Assembly: GCA_907165065.1 (NCBI GenBank)
Contig: OU015551.1
Location: 682,001-746,000, forward strand
From: Caprimulgus europaeus
Lineage: Eukaryota; Chordata; Aves; Caprimulgiformes; Caprimulgidae
Length of the DNA: 64,000 bases
Reading direction: 5' to 3'
This document shows, piece after piece, positions 53,593-64,000 of the stretch. A model generated the notes under the pieces. It was not told the origin of the DNA, ran no database searches, and saw only the letters and a list, made by a program, of their open reading frames with translations. Both the position numbers and the translations under genes were made by a program. The stretch's first letter is position 1. Every line of letters begins with the position of its first letter.

Positions 53593-54689
53593 GTCCTACA
53601 AACCAAGCCAAACACTGATGTTGAAAAGGTGTGAGAGTAATTACCCATTATGTGAGTAGCTAAAAAACAATAATTACATTTTGAATGTATTCTGCTACAG
53701 ATATCCATTACACAGAGTTTTACTTCAGAGCACCAAAGCCTGTTAAACTTATAAAAACCTGTGAACACGCTTTTATCATGGAAATGTCGGGCAACTTTAA
53801 TTATAGGAATGACTGTGCTGTGCTTCTCTAATGAATATGTGGTGCTGGCATGGTGGGTGGTGTGACCTAGTTAAGGGAAGTGATTTAGCAAGAGCATCCC
53901 TCCAAAAGTGACACTCACTAGACCTTAAGAGCCAGCAGGTCACAGTGTGCTCTCTATTCATGTTCTAATTAGAGCCCATACTTCTCCAGTGTCATTAACA
54001 TAAGAGAGGAAAATTAACAGTTTTATCCTAACAGAGTTTGAAGGCCAGATTCTGATTTAATTTATATTCAAGTAAGTCTATAATAATACCAGGGTAAATG
54101 TGATTCTGGCACTTTATTATTTCAATAAAAAGTAAACTCCACCCACACCAACTTTACAGTTCCTGCGACTTTTAGAAATTAATTACAAGAGTTATCTGTA
54201 CCCTGTGAGCTTGTCAACTTGCTGATATAACTAGAATCTATTTTGGGTGCATGCCATTAAGATACTATAAATGCCATCCTTTCTGATTAGTACTATTGTT
54301 AGGTCAGCATTTCTAAAGGGACATGGCCTAAAAGTCACTATGACTTTGACAAATTCAATATTTTTCCATGGCTGAGCTCTCAAAAAAAATTTTAAAAAAA
54401 TTTTAAAACCACAATAGCCCCCCCCATAACCAACCCACCCTGTTTGGAGGCTTTCAACTCCTGAGACTTTGTGATTTAGGTGAGCTCAGACCCTGAAGGA
54501 GTTGCAGTGTTGTGTTCCACAGCATCACTTGGCATTCTGAGCCATCACTGTAAGCATTCGTCAGCAGGAAAAGAAAAGGGGCCCCAGAGTGAAGACAGCA
54601 GCACCCTAATCATGATGTAATTTCCAGCTCTGTCACTCTGCCTGTGCCCTGGACAGAGGTAGTCACTAGGTGTTCACACCATGCTGGTC
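53593..54689. other. Intergenic, nothing recognised
   Basis: AT-rich unique-looking DNA with a C-run at 54418-54425. No gene or repeat was recognised. Confidence 0.75.
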
Positions 54690-54805
54690 AGTAGATCTAC
54701 CACCTGCTCTGCTGCTGGTGGTAGACCTGGCTCAAGCAGAAAGTTGTACCGGATGCCTCCAGAGGTCCCTTCTGCCAGCACTTCTATGATACAGTGATCA
54801 TTGTT
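54690..54805 (+). mobile_element. Diverged CR1 LINE 3' end
   Basis: The sequence CTCCAGAGGTCCCTTCTGCC followed by TTCTATGATACAGTGATC follows the terminal pattern of CR1. The upstream part is too diverged to align by eye. Confidence 0.5.
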
Positions 54806-56394
54806 AATTGGGAATCATATCCAGGACTCTGTAAATCAGGTTCTGCTGCAACTGATTCGGTTGAAACCCGATTTTTTTAACTTGTCTCTGCACTGATGGG
54901 GTTATTCCTCAGAGGACTCATGGCACGAGAGAACTGCCAGAGACAAGGAACCTCAGGAAGGACGGGGCTTCCTTTTTCACCAGCAGCATGGGTTTATGCC
55001 AAACTCAGCTGACCAATGTCACAGGCTTTCACAGCTGCCAGGCCATTTCTGTGGGTCTTCTAGACCCACTTGAGAAGGTTTTGTTAGTCTCCTAATCTCA
55101 GTGACTGCTGAGACCTCCTGAGACATCCTGACCCTCAACCAGAAGCTGCTGTGTTAATGACATTGGGTTATTGAACAACTGCCAAGCCACAGGTTTACAA
55201 ACATTGGCTTGCTAGAAAATAAAATGATAAAGAAGACACAATTGATGGCCTGATTTCAAGGCACACGAACTGCAAGGGCAGTGCTTCACCACTGGAAACT
55301 GAGAGTTGTGCGTGAGCTGCTGTGAGGGTCTTTAACAACCTGACAGTGGTGTTGGTTACCAAGGTTTGTGTTTTCAGAGGTTCTAACTCAGCAGGTGATT
55401 TCTGATGAAACATTTATTCCCCACTTAGGGAGGACTGAGCTGTAGGATTTCCCTAAGGAAGGAAAGCCATCAGCTGTAAGGAAAGAGGTCATCTCCTGAC
55501 AGTTTTGAGGAAGTTCATGTGAGGAACCAACCACGTACACACCCTACACCCTGTCTTTCCTCTGGCATCTGGTGTAGTTTCAGAAGGCTTTCAGGCTGTT
55601 ATTAAATTCAGTTCCTTCTGATATCCCCACCTGCAAGGATTCACAGTGATTGCAGCTGGGAAATGTCCAAGGTCAAATACTTGCTGTGGTGAAAGGATCC
55701 ATAGGGGCTCTCAGAGGATTGATTCACCAGGGAAGCTCAACACACTGCAGAATTGAACCTGGCTTATAAAAATAAGGGAATATTGTGGGGCTTTCTCAGC
55801 ATTTCCAGGAGCTCTCTGTAAATTCAGCTGCAGACCCTGTGGCAGCGTGGGGCAATGCTCCTCTGACAGGAAGGGAAATGTTTTTGCGTTAGTTGCTTTG
55901 CAGGGAACAAAGAGCCCAGCAGAGTGAAACTCTGGAATTTAAATGACATCGTGCTGGCACCCAGCCCTGCTCATCTGGGCATCGCTTCTGGGTGAGCCTG
56001 GTCTCCCTGGGCCACCGTGCAGCTGTCTCCTCTGGCTGTGGTGTGATCTCCAGCACCCACTAGATGGTGGTCTAGGATAAAGAGAAGGGGCTTCCTGGGC
56101 CCCAAGAACCCAGGTGTGGCTGGCCATGGGGAGCTGAAGGGATGTGCCAAAACACAGGACCTGTGGACACAGTCCTAAAAACGCCATAGTGGGGATCATA
56201 GAAGCAACCTTCCTGGGAAAAGGTGATGTTTTCTCCTGGAGAAAGCAAGCTGGGTCACTCCAAGGTGTGACTCCCTTCCAGCAAAGTGTGTGTGTGCAAG
56301 GGCAACTAAGCCCAGCCACAAAGAGATGCCTCAGAAGAGTTCATAGTCTGCACTTCACATCTCTGATTCACTGGAATTGTAGTTCACATCCCCA
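54806..56394. other. Intergenic, nothing recognised
   Basis: 1589 bp. An open frame at 55939-56319 (minus) shows no family similarity. No repeat was recognised. Confidence 0.75.
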
Positions 56395-56462
56395 GTTCAC
56401 TTTTATGGTGGGACTCGATGATCTTAAAGGTTTTTTCCAACCAAAACGATTCTCTGAAGCAT
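56395..56462 (+). mobile_element. CR1 LINE 3' terminal scrap
   Basis: TGGTGGGACTCGATGATCTT, AAAGGTTTTTTCCAACCAAA and CGATTCTCTGA reproduce the last ~55 bp of a CR1. A similar tail-like TTCTATGATTCTGTGAT is at 56985-57001. Confidence 0.65.
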
Positions 56463-57884
56463 GAATGCTGCTCCTGAGCTTTGGCTCTCCAGGCACTCTG
56501 GTCCAGGACTCAAATCAATGCACTGGCGGTCCTCATAGCTCTGTGTGGGCTCTACAGGATGATGGAGCCTGAAAGCATGAGCAAGGCCTTCAGTAATTGG
56601 AACTATTCAGGGGCTGAACTAAAAGGCTCAGGAATTTCACTCACCTCCCTGCACTGCTGGGAGACCCTGGCAGTTTGGGCCAGTGTTTGGCACCACCTAA
56701 GAGCTGAAGTGCAAGCAGCATTTCCTCTGCAGCCAGCACAGCATGCAAGCAACAAGGGAGTTTTACACCCATTCTCTGACAGGACTGGAGAGCTTTTATT
56801 TCTAGGACATTATTCTCTTGAAGTGCTTTCCCCAGGTAGTGGAGCAATGCTGACACATGGACCAGTGGTGAATCTCCATCCGTGGAGAGTTTGGAATTCA
56901 GCGGGGTAACGTGATGTCACTTTGCAGCCAGCCTTGTTTCAAGCAGCAAGTTCAAGTGCACAATGTCCTGCCCTATCTGTATGTTTCTATGATTCTGTGA
57001 TATATTTGATCTCTTTCATTCTTAAAAGACTGCCTGGAATGAGCTGTGCAGGTAGAGGAGGAGGTGGATGGTTATAACTGCAGCTGCCTGGCCATCTGAA
57101 TGGGATCAACGTGCAAAAACACATAAGAGCACATTTGTGGTGTTTGATCTGGAGTTCATTCCCAAAGGTGCATGCACACAGCCCCAGCCTCCAGAGACCA
57201 GCAACTGATTTTTACTGGAGCATTCTTCCTTCTGAACACAACCACTAGATGGGGAAGCAAGCACTTGACTTTTCCCAATTTCTTACTGAAAAATTTCACT
57301 TCCTTGGGTTTGGCTCTGCTCCTACAATCCACTGTGTTCTTGCCTCTCTGTTTAGCATCTCTAAGCCCCTGAATGCTCTGGCACCCTGGGCTGTAGCACC
57401 AGACCACAAGATTTCAGCCCAAGTTCAGAAGTGCTGCACTAGACCACAAAAGAAAGACCATAAATCTGGAGGTGCACAGTGCATGGGGTCAGGTCTGCAA
57501 AGGCTGTAGAGCAGGAGGGTGGCTCCTCCAGGGAAATATTTCACAGACAAGTTTGTGGATGCACCTGCAAACAGTCAATACCTTTGGTCTCTTCTGTCTT
57601 CTTCACCTCCATGTTGTTTTTAAAGGTTCTCTAGCAGCCTGGAATATTTTTGCCTGGAACAAAAGCAGTCAAGGCCTGTCTTGGCTTCAAAACCTAGCAC
57701 TGAAAAAATATCATCAAAACCAAGTGGGAAATTAGAAATATAGACTATGGACATTCAAACCTGTAGTGCATATTAAGGAGGAAATAAAAGCTATGGGGTG
57801 TGGTGCTGATGTGTCTCATAATCACTGCCTGTCCCTAAGGTTGTCACTAGTTGGGGTTATCAGGCACTGGGTGACTCATTTTAA
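56463..57884. other. Intergenic, nothing recognised
   Basis: 1.4 kb with no gene or sizeable repeat recognised. The open frames here lack family motifs. Confidence 0.75.
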
Positions 57885-58333
57885 GGCCACAAAAATGATC
57901 TGAGGGCTGGAGCAGCTCTGCTGTGAGGACAGGCTGGGAGGGTTGGGGGTGTTCAGCTGGAGAAGAGAAGGATCCAGGGAGACCACATTGCACCTTTCAG
58001 TACTTGAAGGGGCCTCTAGGAAAGATGGGGACAGACTCTTTGGCAGGGCCTGGAGTGATAGGACAAGGGGTGATGGTTTTAAACTGAAAGAGGGAGATTT
58101 AGACTTGATGTAAGGAAGAAATTGTTTACACTGAGGGTGGTGAGACACCAGGCCAGGTTGCCCCAAGAGGTGGTGGATGCCCCATCCTGGAAACATTCAC
58201 GGTCAGGCTGGACGGGGCTCTGAGCAACCTGATCTGGTTGAAGATGTCCCTGCTCACTGCAGGGGGTTGGACCAGGTGGCCTTGAAAGGTCCCTTCAACC
58301 CAAACCATTTGAAGTTTCTATGATTCTGTGACT
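57885..58333 (+). mobile_element. CR1 LINE 5'-truncated copy
   Basis: GGCTGGAGCAGCTCTGCTGT, CAGCTGGAGAAGAGAAGG, AGGGTGGTGAGACACCAGGC and the terminal TTCTATGATTCTGTGA, in plus orientation. Moderately diverged. Confidence 0.92.
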
Positions 58334-59774
58334 TTTGCCATGGCAAGTTTGTGATGAGGCAGTTAGAATGCTTCTCGGGAAATCACTGATTATGTGAATG
58401 CCAATTTTGATTCTAAATAGCACCTTCCTAGACTTGATATGTCAGGGGAAAGTCTGAAGTAGGCAGAGCATGAGGTGCACAGATAAAGACATCTGGCTAA
58501 GGAGCTCTCCAAGAGGGGTCCTGCATGTTCAGCTCTGACTCCAGCTCAGGATAAGCATTTGGCACCCTGGCTGTGCTGAGCAAGGCACTCTGCCTTTGTT
58601 AACCACCAACTACGCAACCCTGACCCCTCTCAGGACCCCCTGACCCCTCTCAGGACCCCTCCTGTGTTTCTCTTTTCCCCTTCCCATGTGTTTCTGCCTT
58701 CCCAGCATTAACTCAAACACACTCCTGCCTGGTTAACATCCTTTGCAGCTCCTGGGAGGCACTGGGAATGGACACAGCAACCTTCTGCTCAGCCAAAGTG
58801 ATGGGCTGGGCACGTGCTGTCACATAGAGAGCATGAAGGGCCAGGGCACTGGAGATGCTGAGGTCAGGGTGTGGGAGATGCTGAGGTCAGGGTGTGGGGT
58901 AAGATCCCAAGGTACTGGGATGGTGGCACGCCTGCCCTCATTTCTCAAAGCAGTGTTCCTTATGGCCACAGGAGAGGGCAGGTGCAGGGGGGACAGACAA
59001 CTTGGCAGAAGTTTCCCTCAACACTGCTCCTGCCACTGCTGACACCAGCAAATCTTGTCTCCAGGGAGATTATAGGAGGCACTGCCCAAGAGACATCACC
59101 CTGGAGGAGCTGTGAGGAGGCATCAGCTGAGAGGCAGAGCTGTAGAGGAAAAGGATACGGTCAATAATGACAGATTCCTGCACTGACACAAGACAAGCAA
59201 CAAAATCCCACCTCACTGCCAAGCTGGGCCTATTTCTAACAATCTACCCCCAAAAGTGTACTGTGGGGCCAAGCAGGGGCATGGCAGCAGCATGTTATAT
59301 AAGGTCATAACAGGATACTGCAGGCACCTCGCATTGGCCAGGGTGGATGATGCCAAATATTCCTGGTCAAAACCATGCCCTGTGTTCCTCAGCTGGGGAT
59401 GGGGAACTTCAGGTGGTGGTGACACTGCATTTGCCACCTCTGCCAGAAAACAGCACTGCTCAGGGACCTGAACTGGACGGTCTGCAACCTGTCCCTGCGA
59501 GACTGTAAGTGCAGGGGTCATTGCAGAGGGACCCCGAGCACCAAAGAGCCCCTCAGCTCTACCAAAGCTTTCTGAAAGGCTTTACCAGACGGCCTGGGCT
59601 TCCCTAGAGCACGGCAGGGTCAGACCCCAGCAGCACCTGAGTGCAAGCACAGCTTTTTGCACTGCTGTCTGGGACTCAGAGCTGGGAGAGTGTTTGTAAC
59701 TGCAGAGCCTGATCCTGGAGCAGAGATGTCCTTACCTCAGCACTTCAGTCAATGTCACGGTCCCGCGCGTCGTT
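58334..59774. other. Intergenic with two short tandem duplications
   Basis: A 20-bp unit is doubled at 58619-58658 (TGACCCCTCTCAGGACCCCC) and a 24-bp unit with GCTGAGGTCAGGGTGTGGG is doubled at about 58857-58900. No gene was recognised; open frames at 58743-59521 lack family motifs. Confidence 0.75.
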
Positions 59775-59780
59775 GAAGTG

Positions 59781-60196
59781 TGTCACGATGGAGGGACGAC
59801 CCGGACGCTCAATGTGAGTGATCAGCAGGCTCTGTTTATTGGTTACACACGTGCTCCTTATATACAGTGGTTAATTAAGCTCATGCATATTCTTAAAGAC
59901 CCATACTGATTGGTTTATTAATTATCCTGAGAACTTTCTCTTTGTTATAACAGGTGGCTTTGCTCTGTTCACGTCCCAAGGACGTCAGCAGGACACTCCT
60001 ACTTTGTGGTTACCAGCTCCCTCTTTTTCCCAGCTTATTTTGCTGAAGTTGTTTGAAGTCTCAAGGACAAGTCAGTATCCTGGAGACTTCTGTTAATTTA
60101 CCCTGACTTATGTCAAGGGCCTGAGCTGAGCCATTTCATACCCTCGCTGCTTCTGCCAAGCCTCTGATTGTCCAACATCTCCAGTGACCTGCACCA
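59781..60196 (-). mobile_element. Solo LTR, ERVK-like, with perfect 6-bp target duplication
   Basis: Read on the minus strand it starts TGGTGCAGGTCACTGG, has TATATAAGGAG (near 59853) and AATAAAC (near 59837), and ends CATCGTGACA. GAAGTG flanks it exactly on both sides (59775-59780 and 60197-60202). TG...CA ends, TATA and polyadenylation signal, and 6-bp duplications fit a class II endogenous retrovirus. It shares its length and most of its sequence with the LTR at 63181. Confidence 0.92.
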
Positions 60197-60202
60197 GAAG
60201 TG

Positions 60203-61657
60203 ACACGCTTTGTGTACCAGCGCCCGCAGCTGCAGCACTCCTCCCTCCCAGGGCCACCCATGCAGGTGGCTGTCACTTCCCGTGCTGGAGATGAACTATC
60301 ATCTCACCTGTTTACCTGAGTCTCTTTTCTTCTTCACCACATCTGCTGGGTGCTATCTCGGATTCAAGGAAGGGCAGTCACCCTGTTTCCAAGCTAAGCA
60401 CCAGCACGCAGGCTGTCACTGAAGTGCTGGGGTGGATGACACAAGTTTTCAGTTGTGAGGTTTCTGTGAGGAGGCAACTGTCTCTGTACAACAAAAAGAG
60501 TTTCCTGAAAGATGAAAACATGGATTTTGATGTAAACAAACCCAAAGAGAACACGCTTGTGTTGATCTTTTTAGCAAAAAACTTTCAGAACTTTTAAAGT
60601 TCAGTATAAACATGACCAAAATGTGACTATCAACTCCTTCCCCAGCTTTGCACAACAACCTGACATGGAGTTTCACAGCAACACTCTGTACAAATCCAGT
60701 ATGATTCTCTAGGAGTCAAACTTTTCCTTTTTTAAACCAGTAGAAGTGAGCATCATTTACAAAGAGTCTTCAGATCACTGATGCCATTCTGCTGATGAGG
60801 AGGGTGAGGCACAAACTGGTCCTTCAGGGTCCCAGCAGATCAGAGCCACCTCAAGTGGATTTATGGAAGCTGATGTAGAGCTGGTCCCTGCTACTGATAC
60901 TTGTTTAATTCTAGAGCCAGACAAGAAATATTTCAAGGGGAAAATCAGGTGCATAAGACACAGGGAAGTGGAGGACGTTGTCCAGGTACTGTTCTTCTGA
61001 GCTTTGCTGACTGCCTTATGCCTTACTGGCCTAAAATAATTAGAAGTACAGAGCTACTGAATAACTGAACCATCCCTTCCTTGTTAATAGTGTGATCCTG
61101 ATGGAGGTGGGGAGGCTGCAAATGGTGTGGCTGTGACAAAGTCAGGCTGTGGAAAGCACAGAGTCACTGTGGCAGGTCGCCTCATCGGCTTTCACCCAGC
61201 CGAGGTCAGGTCGGTGGAAACTGGTTCCTGCAAATTAGCTGAGAAGCAATTAAGATGGGTGATCTCCCACCGCCTCTCTGGAGTTACAGCAAACTCATTC
61301 CACCTGCCCTTCACAGCCTTCTTTTTCTTGGTGCTTCTCTGATACAAAGTGTAGTAAAAGTCAGACAAATTAGTGTAGAATGGACACCAAAAGTCCCAGC
61401 TTTCTGTCCTTGTCCTGCTGAGAGTGGATTCGCCCTTTCCTGCATCTTGCTGGTTTGTTACAGGATCACCACTGGGGTCTGTGAGACCACTGCTGCAAAA
61501 AACCATCCTAAGGAGATCTGAAATGCTGCCACTAAGCAAACTAAAGCAAGCTTTCAGTGCTACTCAGCACTCCTAGGAGACTTTGCTTGGATGCTACAGA
61601 CTTCAGAAAAGATGTGGAACAACTGGAGAGTCCAGAGAAGGCTGGAAAACATCACCC
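60203..61657. other. Intergenic, nothing recognised
   Basis: 1455 bp between two solo LTRs. No gene or retroviral internal region was recognised. Confidence 0.75.
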
Positions 61658-61662
61658 ATGGG

Positions 61663-61853
61663 TGTGATAGTTTACCTGAGCTGGCAGTCAAACAAGACAC
61701 AGCCACTCACAGACCCCCACCCCCTTTACCCCCTCATTGCCCAGGGGATCAAGGAGAGAATTGGAGGGGTAGAGGTGAGGAGACTTATAGGTTGAGATAA
61801 GAACAATTTAATAAATAGAGTAAAATAAAATGAAAATAGTAATAGTAATAGTA

Positions 61854-61893
<40 letters not shown>

Positions 61894-62316
61894 CAACAAC
61901 TACTACTACTGTATATCTGAGTGATGCAGAGTACAACTGCTCACCACCCACTGATAACGGTCCCAGAGGAGCAAAAAGGAGCCCCGAAACCGAAACCACA
62001 ATCCCAGAGAAGCGAACCCGAGCGATTCCCGAGAGAGTCCCCCCCTTTCCAGTCAGCCCCAGTTACTGCACTAAACATGACGTGAAATGATCTGGAATAT
62101 CTCACTGGCACATCCAACTGTCAGTTCTGGGGTTCACTGACTACTGCACTGTTCTTCTCCTCCCCCCCTTCCAGTCTTCTGCTCATGCAAACTGCCCAGG
62201 CAGGGTCCTTGTAGTTATCAACATTTCTTCTCATAACAACCCTCACTGGAACCAAAACCCAGCGCTTTCTAGCTATGAAGAAGAAAATTAATCCTATCCT
62301 AGCAAAAACCAGGACA
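61663..62316 (-). mobile_element. Solo LTR of an avian ERVL-type family with microsatellite
   Basis: On the minus strand it starts TGTCCTGGTTTTTGCTAGGA and ends CTGCCAGCTCAGGTAAACTA plus TCACA. I recognise the ends of a widespread avian LTR, with ATTAAATTGTTCTTATCTCAA as its polyadenylation region. ATGGG (61658-61662) and ATGAG (62317-62321) flank it as a 5-bp duplication with one mismatch. A TAA-rich microsatellite interrupts the right half. No internal retroviral genes are present. Confidence 0.88.
61838..61911. repeat. (TAA)n/(CAA)n/(CTA)n compound microsatellite
   Basis: Trinucleotide runs TAG/TAA, then AAC, then TAC follow directly after an A-rich section of the LTR. The repeat probably grew inside the LTR after insertion. 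The frames coding poly-Ile or poly-Thr through it are artefacts. Confidence 0.93.
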
Positions 62317-62321
62317 ATGAG

Positions 62322-63174
62322 GAAAGACAGAAGAAGTTTGAATTGTTCAGTCAAAGTGAGATGGTCCCAGTGGCTTCCCCAGCAGTATGTACACAGTGTC
62401 CAAATCTGTGATTGCATTTCTTCATCCACAATTGTCCAGTGTTGCTGCATCAGTGCTGTCTCCTGCAGGCATCTGCCAGCCCTGCCTCAATTTTCTCTTC
62501 TGGTTCCTCTTTACCACACGATATCTACACAGTCTGGATTGGACCCAAAAGGGAACCAGAGCATTCACCACTTGGAATAGCCTGGTAGGTAGATTACACC
62601 CCAAAAACATGGATTTCAACCCTGTTGAGATGGAGCAGAGATCAGAATCCAGATCTTCTCTAGCTCTTGTGAATGCATTCATTGCTGATTGAGTGGGCAC
62701 TTCCAAACCTGGCATTGTAAGAAGCAGATTGATAACAGCCTATAAACAGAACAGGCAGATATTTATTATTCTAGCAGGGAAAAAAAAAAAAAAAGGAAAA
62801 TAATTTCTCTATAAAGCTGTTTCTCCAAAGCATATTCAACACAGGTCATTTCTCTCTTGAAACAGTGCTGGCATCTTCAACTATTCTTGCATTTTTCTCA
62901 GGTGACCATTCACTGTAGACATAGGATTGATCATTCTCCCTCAAGGAGAAAAGAAGCATTTGCTGCAAAGCCTGTGTGTGTGCAGCACCCTGTGTGTGTG
63001 CAGCACCCTGTGTGTGTGCAGCACCCTGTGGTGCTGTGCATGGGAGTGGGTGCTGCAGCTGCTGGCTGCAGAGCCGCTGTTGGCAGTGTTGGACACGCAG
63101 CTGGAGCTCAGATCTGCTGTCTGCCTCCCCTGATGACCCACTGGACAGCAAGACCCTTCTACAAGGATCTCACC
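62322..63174. other. Intergenic with 18-bp tandem repeat
   Basis: Three exact copies and a partial fourth of CCTGTGTGTGTGCAGCAC lie at 62971-63031. The rest shows nothing recognisable. Minus-strand frames at 62422-62715 do not match known retroviral proteins. Confidence 0.75.
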
Positions 63175-63180
63175 ACAGCC

Positions 63181-63584
63181 TGTTGTAGATCACTAGAGAT
63201 GTTGTACAATCAGGCTGCACTAAGCCAGCTTAGGCCCTTGACATAAATCAGAGTAAATTAACAGAAGTCTCCAAGATACTTAATTGTCCTTGGGACTTCA
63301 AAGAACTTCAGACAAACAACTTCAACTAAGCTGGGAAAAAGTAAGGAGTGTCCTGGTGACGTCCTTGGGACCTGAACAGAGCAACACCACCTGTTATAAC
63401 AAAGAGAAAGTTCCCAGGAGAACTAATGAGCCAATCAGTGTGGGTTTTTGAGAATATGCATGAGCTTAATTAACTGCTGTATATAAGGAGCACGTGTGTA
63501 ATCAATAAAGGAAGCCTGTGGAACCCTGCTGAAATCTGCTGGTCATTGCATTTTGAGTGTCTGGGTTTTCACTCCGTCACGACA
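63181..63584 (+). mobile_element. Solo LTR, ERVK-like, with perfect 6-bp target duplication
   Basis: It starts TGTTGTAGATCACTAGAG, has TATATAAGGAGCACGTG near 63480 and AATAAAGG near 63505, and ends CCGTCACGACA. ACAGCC is present immediately on both sides (63175-63180 and 63585-63590). It is the same family as 59781-60196 but in the opposite orientation, so the two are separate insertions rather than the ends of one provirus. Confidence 0.92.
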
Positions 63585-63590
63585 ACAGCC

Positions 63591-64000
63591 TCCAGTGAGG
63601 GCCTTATGGTGCCAAGGCAGCCTGAGCTCAGGGAGGTGGGCAATCTCTTGAAAGAAAAATCAGCAACACCCTCATGCAGTGGTGTTTATTGATATAAATG
63701 CACCACACAACCACCCAAGCTGCCTGGGAACGTTCCCAGTGTGGCTGCAGGATGTCACACAGCGCTGGGCAGGAGCAACCACATGGGGAGAGCTCTGCAG
63801 TGGATCAGCCTGGGCCAGCAGATGTGGTAGCCAGCACAGCACCAGCACCATCCCCGTGCTGCAAGTCACAACTGCGGTGGTCAGGGCTTGAGGTGGAGCT
63901 CGTCTGGCCTTGCCCAGGGACCCCAGTGCACCATTATGTGCTCTGAGAAGATCCTCCCATGTTTTGACTTTGCAAGTGTTTCATTATTAATAGCAGGCAG
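63591..64000. other. Intergenic right edge, nothing recognised
   Basis: 410 bp of moderately GC-rich sequence. No exon or repeat was recognised; an exon of a gene beyond the window cannot be excluded. Confidence 0.6.

Noticed and set aside
59753..60205. Alternative LTR boundaries with TGTCAC...GTGACA ends
   Set aside because: These ends give no target duplication, whereas 59781-60196 gives a perfect GAAGTG on both sides and ends like those of the sister LTR.
62121..62450. Minus-strand frame with a hydrophobic segment resembling the end of a retroviral envelope protein
   Set aside because: The hydrophobic part is a translation of the LTR's own first bases (VLVFARIGLIFFF), and the LTR has its own flanking target duplication. 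The adjacent DNA is therefore not its internal region.
59781..63584. A provirus bounded by two LTRs
   Set aside because: The LTRs are inverted, have different target duplications and enclose no retroviral genes.
51766..64000. 3' exons of RFX2, expected upstream of RANBP3 from human gene order
   Set aside because: No frame here shows RFX2-like sequence or a convincing exon. The gene probably lies beyond the right edge.
1..64000. tRNA, snoRNA, microRNA or CRISPR structures
   Set aside because: No cloverleaf with A and B boxes, no C/D or H/ACA box pairs at sensible spacing, and no spacer-repeat array were seen by eye. Infernal or tRNAscan would be needed to exclude weak cases.

Overview
The window is vertebrate nuclear DNA from a bird. 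The evidence is at least fifteen CR1 LINE fragments with the avian (ATTCTRTG)n-type 3' tails, several avian endogenous-retrovirus LTRs, and a split gene with short GT-AG introns whose protein closely resembles mammalian RANBP3. The order within birds cannot be fixed from this sequence. Pairs of very similar CR1 copies suggest a lineage with fairly recent CR1 activity.

The only gene I can support is RANBP3 (Ran-binding protein 3, a cofactor of CRM1/XPO1 nuclear export). It lies on the minus strand, from the start codon at 50590 in a CpG island to the stop codon at 470. I reconstructed 18 coding exons by hand, each with AG acceptor and GT donor. Their reading phases join without a break into 1737 nt, or 578 residues plus stop. 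The layout is an acidic N-terminus (exons 2-3), a nuclear-localisation and AGC-kinase motif (exon 5), a 72-nt in-frame cassette exon (exon 6), two FxFG-like FVFGQN motifs (exons 10 and 12), the Ran-binding domain (exons 14-17) and an acidic tail (exons 17-18). The 3' UTR starts at 469 and runs off the left edge with no polyadenylation signal in view.

By region: 1-469 is 3' UTR. 470-50590 is the RANBP3 coding span, with introns carrying CR1 copies, a 1.49-kb LTR with internal tandem repeats in intron 9, minisatellites, a displaced ~96-bp duplication in intron 3 and an unclassified LTR-like segment in intron 1. About 50040-51257 is the CpG-island promoter, with three perfect GCGCATGCGC palindromes and an ETS/YY1-like block at the start codon; a CR1 copy interrupts its upstream side. 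51258-64000 has no recognisable gene. It holds CR1 fragments, two solo LTRs of one family in opposite orientation, each with a perfect 6-bp target duplication, a different 654-bp solo LTR with an imperfect 5-bp duplication, and a few short tandem repeats.

I found no RNA gene, CRISPR array or convincing new biological system. Most long open frames fall in the GC-rich island, the LTR tandem arrays or CR1, and I do not consider them genes. In human the flanking genes are RFX2 on the 5' side and CAPS/VMAC/NDUFA11 on the 3' side; none is visible here.
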